A DNA stretch of 64,000 bases from Hyunsoonleella aquatilis (lineage in GTDB: Bacteria; Bacteroidota; Bacteroidia; Flavobacteriales; Flavobacteriaceae). Below the pieces are notes generated by a model that had not been told where the DNA came from, ran no database searches, and saw only the letters and a program-made list of their open reading frames with translations. The stretch's first letter is position 1. Each line of letters opens with the position of its first letter. Below, one piece after another: positions 37,220 through 45,512 of the stretch. The stretch spans positions 923,560-987,559 of the forward strand of contig NZ_JACNMF010000001.1 of assembly GCF_014270105.1 (NCBI RefSeq). The letters run 5' to 3'. A program made the position numbers and the translations under genes.

Positions 37220-38601
37220 TCGGTTTTTAAGCGTTCTTGTTCTAATTTTTCGGTTAATCGTTTTTCTATTATGGGTTCAATTAAAGTTTTTCTTTTCTGT
37301 TGCTTTACGAAAGGGTATAGTTCCAAGTTTTGTTCCATTCTGTCTTCGGGGTTAGGATGTTTGTTACTTCCCAAAATTACGGTTTCACCGGCGTTGAACT
37401 GACCCTGTTCCTTCTCCGCACTTTCCTTAATTTTCCGTTGAATGGTGCCATCTTTCAGCTGTTTCAAAAAGCCACCATTTCCTTCAATATCCTTGAATAA
37501 TGCCAAGGCTTTTTCTGCCAATTGAGCCGTTAAACTTTCGACATAATAAGAGCCATCCGCAGGATTGTCAACAGTATCAAAGTAGCTTTCATGCTTTAGT
37601 ATCAATAGTTGATTTCGGGCAATTCTTGAGCCAAAAGCATTTTGTTTGTGAAATATGGCGTCATATGGAAAATTGCAGATTGTATCCGCGCCACCCAAAA
37701 TGGCACTCATGCACTCGGTAGTGGTTCGCAACATGTTCGTGTTATAATCGTAAATAGCTTTATTTCGTTTTGAAGGTGTTGCAAAAATATGGACGTTGTA
37801 ATTCAAGCTGTACTCTTTTTTAAGAGTGTCAACAAGCAACCGGAGTGCCCTCAGCTTTGCAATTTCAAAGAAATAATTTGAGCCGACCGAAACATTAAAA
37901 GTGATACAGATTTCCGATGTGTTTTCAGTTGAAATCGTATTTTCTAAATGATTGAAATATTCATTTGCATGGGCTAGGGCATAGGCCAATTGTTGCACGA
38001 TATTAGCACCTGCATTCTGATACAATGAAACATCAACGGCAAAGGATTTTGATGCTTTTACAATAGCTTCAAACTTTGAAAAGTCATTTTTTAGGCTTGC
38101 AAACCAGTTTCCTGTTTTGGCCAGGTTTCCGATGATATCGGTGTTTAAGCGCACTCCTTCCCGATAGCTATCGAGATCCATAGGAATGACAGAAAGTTGT
38201 TTGGCAAATTCAGCCGAAAGAAATTGAAATTCAAAATAAATTTTGATGGCTTCAAGATCGATATTTTCCAAGAGTTGTTCAAGGGAAATATCCTCGGAAG
38301 GTATGATAAACTTGATACTTTCGACACCTCCTTTTACTGAGGAAATTGCATTTCTGTTTGATTTATTTACATCGGCTACGTAAATGGTCTCACATATTTT
38401 AAATTGGCTGGCTTGGGTTTTCGAAACAGGAGGGAATTCCTTAAAACCATCCGAATGGTAAAATGGTTTGACTTGGACGCCTTCATTGCTTGTCCAAACA
38501 AGCGTGTCGTTGTAATCCGCACCCTTTAAATCGTATTGGATTTTTTGTTTCCACTGTTTTGCGGAAACTGGTTCAAATTCATTAAATAACGATTCACTCA
38601 T
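37216..38601 (-). CDS. Methylmalonyl-CoA mutase small subunit
   Basis: The 461-residue protein is the non-catalytic subunit of heterodimeric methylmalonyl-CoA mutase. It contains only the barrel-like domain (FNVSVGSNYFFEIAKLRALRL, TECMSAILGGADTICNFPYD and IARNQLLILKHESYFDTVDNPADGSYYVE). It lacks the C-terminal cobalamin domain and has no DxHxxG motif. This short form is usual in Bacteroidota. Its start overlaps the FtsB/DivIC gene by 8 bases, so it is read from the same transcript. A palindrome matching the dispersed TCCCGATAGC repeat is part of its coding sequence at 38159-38176. Confidence 0.92.
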   Translation of the reverse strand: MSESLFNEFEPVSAKQWKQKIQYDLKGADYNDTLVWTSNEGVQVKPFYHSDGFKEFPPVSKTQASQFKICETIYVADVNKSNRNAISSVKGGVESIKFIIPSEDISLEQLLENIDLEAIKIYFEFQFLSAEFAKQLSVIPMDLDSYREGVRLNTDIIGNLAKTGNWFASLKNDFSKFEAIVKASKSFAVDVSLYQNAGANIVQQLAYALAHANEYFNHLENTISTENTSEICITFNVSVGSNYFFEIAKLRALRLLVDTLKKEYSLNYNVHIFATPSKRNKAIYDYNTNMLRTTTECMSAILGGADTICNFPYDAIFHKQNAFGSRIARNQLLILKHESYFDTVDNPADGSYYVESLTAQLAEKALALFKDIEGNGGFLKQLKDGTIQRKIKESAEKEQGQFNAGETVILGSNKHPNPEDRMEQNLELYPFVKQQKRKTLIEPIIEKRLTEKLEQERLKTE

Positions 38602-38923
38602 TATCCTTTGTTTTTAAACTGTCTTCGTATTCAATAATGAAGATTTCCTCATTTTCGCGTTTCATGTAATACTCCTCGCGGGCAAATTTTTCCAAACCTT
38701 CCTCCGTGCTTAGCTCCTTCAATGCCTTTTTATCCTTTTCAATTTCCTTTTTGTAATACTCCTTTTCGGTTTCTAAATCATCAATATCATTATTGAGTTC
38801 ATTGTGGATAAACCAGGAATTACTGTCAAAAAAAATCATCCAAACCACAAAAACTATCAATATCAAAATATAGATGTTTTTGAAGGGTTTTAGGTATTTA
38901 TTGTTGGGGCTGAACTTTCGCAT
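38594..38923 (-). CDS. FtsB/DivIC-type septum formation initiator
   Basis: The 109-residue protein has one transmembrane helix (about residues 17-35, IYILILIVFVVWMIFFD). A coiled coil follows (about 42-75, ELNNDIDDLETEKEYYKKEIEKD-like, heptad spaced), then EGLEKFAREEYYMKRENEEIFIIEY, the C-terminal motif of the FtsB/DivIC family. It would join the cell-division complex with FtsL- and FtsQ-type partners. It lies between the uridine kinase and methylmalonyl-CoA mutase genes, sharing one transcript with both. Confidence 0.88.
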   Translation of the reverse strand: MRKFSPNNKYLKPFKNIYILILIVFVVWMIFFDSNSWFIHNELNNDIDDLETEKEYYKKEIEKDKKALKELSTEEGLEKFAREEYYMKRENEEIFIIEYEDSLKTKDNE

Positions 38924-39529
38924 TTAGAGTTTTTCGTTGATTATGGTTCTTACAATATCTATGGCCACAGTGTTATAATGGTTGTTCGGGATAATGATAT
39001 CCGCGTATTCTTTCATTGGTTCAATAAACTGATCGTGCATGGGTTTTAGTGTGGTTTGGTACCTAGTGAGTACTTCGTCCAAGTCCCGTCCCCGTTCCGA
39101 AATATCACGCTTTAGTCGCCGTATCAATCGTTCGTCACTATCGGCATGCACAAATATTTTGACGTCAAACATATCCCGAAGTTCGGGATTGGTGAGAATC
39201 AAAATACCTTCAACAATCATCACTTTTCTGGGTTGCGTAATAATGGTATCCCCGGTTCTATTATGTTTAACGAAGGAATACACGGGTTGGTGTATCGCCT
39301 TACCTTTTTTTAGCGCTTTCAAATGCTTCACCAGTAAGTCGAAATCGATACTTCGTGGGTGGTCAAAATTGATATTTACGCGCTCGTCATAGCTTAAGTG
39401 GGAGGTATCTTTATAATAGGAGTCTTGCGAAATTACGCCAACCTCACCTTCAGGCAACTCTATTAGCAACTGGTTGACTACCGTTGTTTTGCCACATCCT
39501 GTACCTCCAGCTATTCCTAAAATTAGCAT
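38924..39529 (-). CDS. udk: Uridine kinase
   Basis: The 201-residue protein has a P-loop GGTGCGKT (residues 8-15) and the uridine kinase segments VISQDSYYKD, NFDHPRSIDFDLL and PVYSFVKHNRTG. It phosphorylates uridine and cytidine in pyrimidine salvage. Length is normal. It is the first gene of a minus-strand operon that continues with FtsB/DivIC and the methylmalonyl-CoA mutase genes, all overlapping or abutting. Confidence 0.93.
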   Translation of the reverse strand: MLILGIAGGTGCGKTTVVNQLLIELPEGEVGVISQDSYYKDTSHLSYDERVNINFDHPRSIDFDLLVKHLKALKKGKAIHQPVYSFVKHNRTGDTIITQPRKVMIVEGILILTNPELRDMFDVKIFVHADSDERLIRRLKRDISERGRDLDEVLTRYQTTLKPMHDQFIEPMKEYADIIIPNNHYNTVAIDIVRTIINEKL

Positions 39530-39618
39530 ATTGAACTATCACTTTTATCCTAAAAACAAAGTTAGTAATTGAAATGAAATTATTTCAATATTCTGAAGAA
39601 TCATCAGTAGTAAACCTT

Positions 39619-39716
39619 ACACCTCCCTTACTCCCTCCTTTTTAGGAGGGAAACTCGAGCCCAAAATTTATTTGTATGCCTAATCTCCTCTATTAATAGG
39701 GGATTAAGGGGGTGTT
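39619..39716. repeat. Nested inverted repeat of the CACCTCCCTTA type
   Basis: Outer arms ACACCTCCCTTACTCC (39619-39634) and GGATTAAGGGGGTGT (39701-39715) are inverted relative to each other. Inside lie two smaller hairpins, CCCTCC/GGAGGG (39633-39650) and CTCCTCTA/TAGGGGA near 39685-39702. The right end touches the cytochrome c stop codon. It resembles the repeats at 11711-11761 and 51423-51440. Confidence 0.7.
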
Positions 39717-40120
39717 CATTTTTTAATAGCGGAAACCTCCTCAACCGTCACTATTTTGTCACTTTTATTGCCCCAGTTGTTGTACACATAATTCATCACA
39801 TCAGCTATTTCCTCATCATCTAAACCCATGGGGGCCATATAACCGTTATATACTTTTCCGTTTACGGTAATCTCCCCTTTTTGACCAAATTTGACTCCCT
39901 TTATGCTGGCTTCCCTGTTATTTATTAAATAATCAGAATTGGCCAAAGGCGGATATACATTTTCTACACCTTCACCTGCGGGCAGATGGCAATTCATACA
40001 AAAATCGGTATACACTTCCTGCCCTCGGGCGATACTTTCTTGGAGTTTATCTTGCTGAAAGTTTAAAGTTGAAAGCATCGTGATAACGGCACCAAATATG
40101 ATAAATAGAAGTAGTTTCAT
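39716..40120 (-). CDS. c-type cytochrome, single haem
   Basis: The 134-residue protein has an N-terminal hydrophobic signal or anchor (residues 3-18) and one haem-binding motif CMNCH (41-45). A likely Met ligand lies in GYMAPMG (95 or 98). The small class I fold includes PPLANSDYLINN and IADVMNYVYNNWGN. It lies 11 bases downstream of the PQQ-type sugar dehydrogenase and is a plausible electron acceptor for it, by context only. The stop codon borders an inverted repeat. Confidence 0.9.
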   Translation of the reverse strand: MKLLLFIIFGAVITMLSTLNFQQDKLQESIARGQEVYTDFCMNCHLPAGEGVENVYPPLANSDYLINNREASIKGVKFGQKGEITVNGKVYNGYMAPMGLDDEEIADVMNYVYNNWGNKSDKIVTVEEVSAIKK

Positions 40121-40131
40121 GAGGTTTGAAT

Positions 40132-41259
40132 TTAATTAGTCTTAGGTACAATTCTAAAGATGCCTTTTCCTTCCACAGCGACGTAGACAAAACCATCTGG
40201 AGCTTGCTTAACATTCCTTAAACGGCCTATGCCTTCAAACAGTTTTTCGCGTTTTATCACTTTGTTTTCTTTAAGAATGAGGCGTTCCAAATATTCAAAT
40301 TTTAAGGAGCCCACCAAAAGATTGCCTTCCCAATCTGGATATTTATCTGAAGCAACAATAGCAAAACCACACGGAGCGATGGACGGTACCCAATAAAATA
40401 CCGGTTGTTCCATACCATCCTTTTCGGTGATGTCCGTAAACGTGGTGCCACTATAATTAATACCATGCGAAATCACGGGCCACCCGAAATTTTTCCCTTT
40501 TTGGATGATATTAATTTCATCACCGCCTTTTGGGCCATGCTCGTGGATCCAAATTTCTCCCGTTAGCGGATGTTTTACCAAACCTTGGGGATTGCGATGC
40601 CCATAACTGTAGATAGCTTTTTTAGCATCGGTTTTATCCACAAATGGATTGTCCGATGGGATGCTGCCATCGTCATGTAATCTGTAAATTTTGCCACAAT
40701 CACGGGTGATATCCTGTGGATTGACATCGCGATTACCACGATCCCCGATAGAAAAATAAAGGTACCCTTCGTTGTCAAAATCAATTCTTGACCCCCAATG
40801 TTGACCTTTTTTGGAATTCATTTCCGCTTTGTACAACACTTCTTGATTGGTCAAGCGCGTGCCCTCCAATTTGGCTCTCATGATGGCCGTGTTGCCACCG
40901 ACACCTTCACCCTCAGTGGAAGCATAGGAAAAGTAAATCCAGCCGTTGTTTGAATAGTCTGGGTGCAGTTTTATGTCCATAAAACCGCCCTGCCCCCTTA
41001 CATAAATTTTCGGTAGGCCTTCAATTTCTTTTTTTTGACCTTCTTTGAAATGAATGAGCGTTCCTGTTTTTTCAGAAATCAATATACTTCCGTCAGGCAA
41101 AAATTCCATGCCCCATGGGATATTTAAACTGTCTACAACAATTTCGGTATCATAATTTAATGTTGCCGGAGCTTCTGCCTTAATCTCAGATTCGATTTGT
41201 TGTGCACAAGCATAGAGGGATATCGACAAGAAAATCAATACGATGTTTAACTGTTTCAT
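40132..41259 (-). CDS. PQQ-dependent sugar dehydrogenase (glucose/sorbosone type)
   Basis: The 375-residue protein has a lipoprotein or signal sequence (LSISLYACAQ, Cys18). A six-bladed beta-propeller of the glucose/sorbosone dehydrogenase family follows, with LNIPWGMEFLPDGSILISEK, GFMDIKLHPDYSNNGWIYFSY, KGQHWGSRIDFDNEGYLYFS and GHRNPQGL. It would oxidise an aldose or a related sugar in the periplasm. Only the cytochrome c downstream, not the substrate, is hinted at by context. The related human protein HHIP-like fold shows that not all members are dehydrogenases. Confidence 0.87.
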   Translation of the reverse strand: MKQLNIVLIFLSISLYACAQQIESEIKAEAPATLNYDTEIVVDSLNIPWGMEFLPDGSILISEKTGTLIHFKEGQKKEIEGLPKIYVRGQGGFMDIKLHPDYSNNGWIYFSYASTEGEGVGGNTAIMRAKLEGTRLTNQEVLYKAEMNSKKGQHWGSRIDFDNEGYLYFSIGDRGNRDVNPQDITRDCGKIYRLHDDGSIPSDNPFVDKTDAKKAIYSYGHRNPQGLVKHPLTGEIWIHEHGPKGGDEINIIQKGKNFGWPVISHGINYSGTTFTDITEKDGMEQPVFYWVPSIAPCGFAIVASDKYPDWEGNLLVGSLKFEYLERLILKENKVIKREKLFEGIGRLRNVKQAPDGFVYVAVEGKGIFRIVPKTN

Positions 41260-41279
41260 TTCTGATGTAATTAATATGT

Positions 41280-43574
41280 CTAAAAGATATAACTAAAATT
41301 TATTCCTGAAAAATGATTTACAGGATTTCCAGGATAGTAATATCTCGGGAGGTTATTTCCAAAACTCGGAGCATTAATCAAAATTTGGGATGCATAAGGT
41401 ATGTCGAAGATATTGTTTATTCCACTGAAAACATTGATTTTTAAGCTTTTATTAAGGGTTTTAGCCCACCCTATTTTAAGGTTTACCAGCCCATAGCCTT
41501 CAGAGTATAGGTTGTTACTGTCGGTAATTGGCATTTTGCCGACGCCGATATAATTTATATTGCCATAAAAGCCCCAATCGGTGCTTGCCTCAATAACGGC
41601 GTTAAAGACATGCTTGGGCACGCCTGTTAAATCGTTGCCAGAAAAATTTTTGTCATCATCAACAAATGTTTTAAAAACATATCGATTTAAAGAATAGCTT
41701 GTAAACAGGTTAATGCGATATTTTGGGTGTTGGAGCAATTTGTAATTTAAGGTGGCCTCTAAGCCGTCATGTTGCGTTTTTCCCGCGTTAATGCCGATAA
41801 ACTGATCTTCTGCTGTCCGGCGGGCTACTAAAAGATTTTTAATGTTCATGCGATAGGCCGAAAGATTAAATTGAAGTCTATGGTTAAAAATTTCGCCTCT
41901 TGTACCAACTTCGAAATTCCATCCCGTTTCGGGTTTCAGATTTGTGTTTATCTGGCCGTCAGGGAGCAATGTTTCGTCAAGGGATAAAGGCGAAAAACCA
42001 TGACCAATATTTGAAAATACGCTCACATTTTTGCTCACCCTCTGGGATATGCCTAAAGTTGGTGAAAGGATAGTATTGAAATTAAAATTTCCGGATTGGT
42101 CCGGATTGTCATTTGAAACAGGAAAGCGATCCTCTAAGTCATAGCCTGTTCGATTTAGATTTAATCCCATGGAAACAATTAAATGTTGTGTTAGGTCAAT
42201 ATTGGCCTCGGCGAAAGCATTGAAATAGCCTCTGTTTTCTTTGAAATCCGAAAGTTTGTCGCCTTGAACACTTCCGGTCTCGGGTGGAAAATCTTGGTAT
42301 AAATTATCGAATGTTTTGTGGCTATAATTATCCTTAAAATATTCTCCTCCTATGGTCCAAGAAAAGGGTTTTATCCCCAGATTGGCATCACCCATTAATC
42401 TTGTCCTGAATCCGAAAGCGACGGTATTTTCTTCTAAAATATTAAAGGGGCGAGGTTCAAATGCCTCCCTAAACGAGGTAAATACGCTGGTGATATACCT
42501 GAGTTTTGAGCTGAGGTTATGCTTCCAAGTCAAGCCAAAAACACCACGTTTTGCGTCCTCAAAGCCTTTTGCGCTTTTCCAAGTAAATGCGGCCTTATGA
42601 GGCTGGTTCTCAAAATCATTTTGGTTTAATGAGCTGGGGATAAAAGCCTTAAGAGAGACGTAGCTTCCAAAGACCATGAGCTTGTTGTTGGCATTGAGCT
42701 GATGGTTTGTGCTTAGGGTAAGGGTTTGTCGGTTGTAATTGTTATTTTCCCTAAAACCATCACTGGCGGTATTGCTATAAACGGCTTTAAAACTATTGGT
42801 CTTAGTAATTAGGTCTACATTCAGTATTCCTTTTTGGAGGCCGAAAGAGCCTATTTGAAGTTCGGGATTTATTTGTGATTCATTTAAATATGATGTGTCG
42901 GATTTCAAGTGGATTACTCCTCCAAGTCCTGCGCCATAACTACTGGATGTGGCACCTTTGGTAATTTCTATTTTGGACAATGAGGCTAGTTCGAAATCTT
43001 CTATTGTAGTTTCCCCACTGCCATTTGTTAATGGAATGTCATTGAAGTACGCTCTAATTTTAGATGTCCCAAAAGGTGTTCGTGAGCCTACGCCACGTAC
43101 AGTAATTCTATTGGTATTCAGCGCACCATTTTGCATAAATACTCCCGGCGTTCGGTTTAGGATGGGTGCAAAATCGGTATGGTTGGACTGCTCGATGTCT
43201 TTGGGGCTAATAAGGTGGATCGCATTAGTGGATTCCATAAATGCCGTCGGGATTTGATGCGCATTGACGATTACTTCATTTAGCAAAGAAAGATACTTGC
43301 TTAGCTTAATTATTGTCAACGAGTTGTGGATAAGGGTAAATTGAAGCGAGTTGTAGCCTTGTTTTCCAATTAAATAAATACCTGTTTCGGCTATTTTAAA
43401 CCGACCTTCAGAATCGGTTAAAACGGACGTTCCCGTTTTAATAAAAGTGATTTTTACGTCTTTTAGTGGCGTACTGTCTGAAGCGTCCACAACCTTGCCT
43501 TCAACCTGCGCAAATGTACCATAGGAAAGACAAAGAAATACATGTATTAAGAGGACTCTGAGTAAGGGATTCAC
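41280..43574 (-). CDS. TonB-dependent outer-membrane receptor with carboxypeptidase-like domain
   Basis: The 764-residue protein has a signal peptide (ending GTFAQ). A short N-terminal carboxypeptidase-regulatory-like domain follows (about 23-100, GKVVDASDSTPLKDVKITF), then the plug (about 110-215, FAPILNRTPGVFMQNGALNTNRITVRGVG-like sequence) and a beta-barrel ending in HFSGINFSYIF. The overall form resembles iron-complex or vitamin receptors of the FecA/BtuB type more than SusC, which is about 1000 residues. No SusD partner is present. It lies 20 bases upstream of the sugar dehydrogenase gene. Substrate unknown. Confidence 0.92.
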   Translation of the reverse strand: MNPLLRVLLIHVFLCLSYGTFAQVEGKVVDASDSTPLKDVKITFIKTGTSVLTDSEGRFKIAETGIYLIGKQGYNSLQFTLIHNSLTIIKLSKYLSLLNEVIVNAHQIPTAFMESTNAIHLISPKDIEQSNHTDFAPILNRTPGVFMQNGALNTNRITVRGVGSRTPFGTSKIRAYFNDIPLTNGSGETTIEDFELASLSKIEITKGATSSSYGAGLGGVIHLKSDTSYLNESQINPELQIGSFGLQKGILNVDLITKTNSFKAVYSNTASDGFRENNNYNRQTLTLSTNHQLNANNKLMVFGSYVSLKAFIPSSLNQNDFENQPHKAAFTWKSAKGFEDAKRGVFGLTWKHNLSSKLRYITSVFTSFREAFEPRPFNILEENTVAFGFRTRLMGDANLGIKPFSWTIGGEYFKDNYSHKTFDNLYQDFPPETGSVQGDKLSDFKENRGYFNAFAEANIDLTQHLIVSMGLNLNRTGYDLEDRFPVSNDNPDQSGNFNFNTILSPTLGISQRVSKNVSVFSNIGHGFSPLSLDETLLPDGQINTNLKPETGWNFEVGTRGEIFNHRLQFNLSAYRMNIKNLLVARRTAEDQFIGINAGKTQHDGLEATLNYKLLQHPKYRINLFTSYSLNRYVFKTFVDDDKNFSGNDLTGVPKHVFNAVIEASTDWGFYGNINYIGVGKMPITDSNNLYSEGYGLVNLKIGWAKTLNKSLKINVFSGINNIFDIPYASQILINAPSFGNNLPRYYYPGNPVNHFSGINFSYIF

Positions 43575-43644
43575 AAAGGCAAATTAACTAAAAATAAGAA
43601 TAAACCCGTTAGGTTAAGGATGATTCCTAATGCAAAATAGCGCA

Positions 43645-44607
43645 TTAATTCACCACATTTTGAGGTTTCCCATTTAGGTAAGACTTTAGGTTTTCAACTG
43701 TCGTCATCATTAATCGCTGTCTGGCTTCTTTTGACGCCCAGGCAATGTGTGGCGTGATAATACAATTTTCAGTCTGCAATAAAGGATTGTCTTTTTTCAT
43801 GGGTTCTTCCGAAATCACATCAAGGGCAGCGCCAGCAAGTGTGCCGTTGTTTAGTGCGTCGGCCAAATCCTTTTCAACCACTAAAGGGCCTCGGGCGGTG
43901 TTGATTAAAAAGGCACTATGTTTCATTTTAGATATTGTTTCCCTCTTGATAATGCCTTTTGTTTCAGTTGTTAAAGGACTATGCAAACTCACAAAATCGG
44001 AGTCCTGCAATAATTCGTTAAGCGAAACAAATTCCAAGCTTTCATTTTCATATTCGCTATAAATTGTACGATTGTAAACTAAAATTTTCATCCCAAAAGC
44101 CTGAGCCAATTTAGCTGTTGCCTTCGCTATTTTGCCAAAACCAATTAAACCCAGTGTTTTTCCCGACAATTCTATCAAAGGATAATTCCAATAAGAGAAA
44201 TCCCGGCTTTTGACCCAATCCCCATTTTTAACCGAGGCATTATGGTCGCCAATACGATGACATAATTCTAAAGTCAAAGCCATTGTAAATTGTGCTACAG
44301 CTGAAGAGCTGTAGTCTGGAACATTGGTGACGGTTATTCCTGATTTTCGTGCAGTGGCAATATCAACTATATTATATCCAGTAGCTAAAACACCGATATA
44401 TTTTATCGACGGTGCTTGTGAGAGAATATTCGAGTTCAAAGGGGTTTTGTTGGTGAAAATGATTTCGGCATCACCAATATTTTCAATAATGGCATCATCA
44501 TTATAAAGGGTTCTGTCAAAAACATTGATATCTCCAAATTGAGCTATGCCATCCCAGTTTAAATCACCCGGATTTAAAGTATATCCGTCTAGTACTACTA
44601 TTTTCAT
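43645..44607 (-). CDS. D-2-hydroxyacid dehydrogenase (NAD-dependent)
   Basis: The 320-residue protein has the NAD-binding GLIGFGKIAKATAKLAQAFG (about residue 150-170), the catalytic Arg in NTARGPLVVEKDL (about 235), Glu in EEPMKKDNPL (about 263) and His in CIITPHIAWASKEAR (about 285). It reduces a 2-keto acid or oxidises a D-2-hydroxy acid; glycerate or lactate types are possible. Length is normal. It is transcribed in the same direction as the TonB-receptor operon but 70 bases away, so it may be separate. Confidence 0.9.
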   Translation of the reverse strand: MKIVVLDGYTLNPGDLNWDGIAQFGDINVFDRTLYNDDAIIENIGDAEIIFTNKTPLNSNILSQAPSIKYIGVLATGYNIVDIATARKSGITVTNVPDYSSSAVAQFTMALTLELCHRIGDHNASVKNGDWVKSRDFSYWNYPLIELSGKTLGLIGFGKIAKATAKLAQAFGMKILVYNRTIYSEYENESLEFVSLNELLQDSDFVSLHSPLTTETKGIIKRETISKMKHSAFLINTARGPLVVEKDLADALNNGTLAGAALDVISEEPMKKDNPLLQTENCIITPHIAWASKEARQRLMMTTVENLKSYLNGKPQNVVN

Positions 44608-44898
44608 GAATCAAATTTTGTTCATAAAGATACTATTTGAAATTAAGCATGGAGTTAGAAGATTACATTATTATTTTAGTTTTCTGAAAAAAGAGGGTGT
44701 CCTTCTAAATTTATTCGAATTTGGCTATGCTTGTTGTTTTGAATTCCGAGTTTACAGATTTCTGTTTAACCAGAAGTCAATTAAAATAGGTGCAAAAAGC
44801 ATCATTTTAATAATCTACTTTGCCAGAAACCAAAAGGTTTTAGAATTTATAAGAAACTAAACCATTGAAAGTGTTGTTGATCTGTTTGGTTTAAACAA
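44608..44898. other. AT-rich gap with a doubtful small frame
   Basis: This 291-base gap is very AT-rich. A plus-strand frame at 44606-44860 could encode 84 residues with hydrophobic and basic stretches. It overlaps the divergent dehydrogenase start, has no clear ribosome-binding site and shows no recognisable family. I treat it as a non-coding gap or gene remnant. Confidence 0.5.
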
Positions 44899-45366
44899 TT
44901 AATCAACTCTAATATAGTTTTCAGCATAAACGTAGTCTCCTAAACTATCTACTATAATTTGAGAATATCTATCTTCTGTAATATTAATCTTAAAGATCCA
45001 CTCATTACGTGTTTTTAATTGCTCATTTACAGGTTTAGAACCATAATCTAATGTTTCAGTTAAAATACCATCTTTATAGGTATAATCTCCTACTCCAAAC
45101 CAATCTAGAGAATCCCAAGCTCGTAGTTTGCTCCACATGACCTTGCTTTTAGAAAACATTTTTCTTTGTTTTAATTTGCTAGAGGGTCTGATGGTGTCAA
45201 AAGTTTCTCCCCCATAATTTACATAACTATCTATTTCCCAAACTCCCTCTAGTGTGTATTCCTTATTTGCTTCTTGTTCTGTTGTTTCCAGATTAGTTTG
45301 CTTGTCTGAATTGTTGCAACTAGTAAATACTAGAACAGCTGCAATAAAATATAGATATTTATTCAT
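44899..45366 (-). CDS. Putative lipoprotein of unknown family
   Basis: The 155-residue protein has a lipoprotein signal (VLVFTSC, Cys17), a polar linker and a lipocalin-like beta pattern. The pattern includes YTLEGVWEIDSYVNYGG, KVMWSKLRAWDSLDWFGVGDYTY and NEWIFKINITEDRYSQIIVD. The opening GVWE with a small eight-strand pattern resembles small lipid- or ligand-binding lipoproteins, but no specific family is certain. It is a single gene, divergent from trxB. Confidence 0.7.
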   Translation of the reverse strand: MNKYLYFIAAVLVFTSCNNSDKQTNLETTEQEANKEYTLEGVWEIDSYVNYGGETFDTIRPSSKLKQRKMFSKSKVMWSKLRAWDSLDWFGVGDYTYKDGILTETLDYGSKPVNEQLKTRNEWIFKINITEDRYSQIIVDSLGDYVYAENYIRVD

Positions 45367-45483
45367 GATGATAAAGTTTAGTTTGTAATCAACAAGTTAC
45401 AAAAAAGAAAACAGGTATAAAAAAATATTATTGAGCTATTATTTGTGTTAATAACTTCCATGTAAGGTTTGCGCCAAAAATTC

Positions 45484-45491
45484 TACTTTTG
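45484..45491 (+). promoter_or_regulatory. -7 element upstream of trxB
   Basis: TACTTTTG matches the TAnnTTTG -7 element of Bacteroidota promoters, 21 bases before the trxB ATG. No TTG at the usual distance upstream is clear, so only the -7 part is supported. Confidence 0.5.
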
Positions 45492-45512
45492 TTCTACTAA
45501 ATTGATAAGATT

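Noticed and set aside
44606-44860. Plus-strand frame of 84 residues in the AT-rich gap
   Set aside because: No ribosome-binding site or family, overlap with the divergent dehydrogenase start, and composition as expected from AT-rich DNA. Kept only as a doubtful remark.
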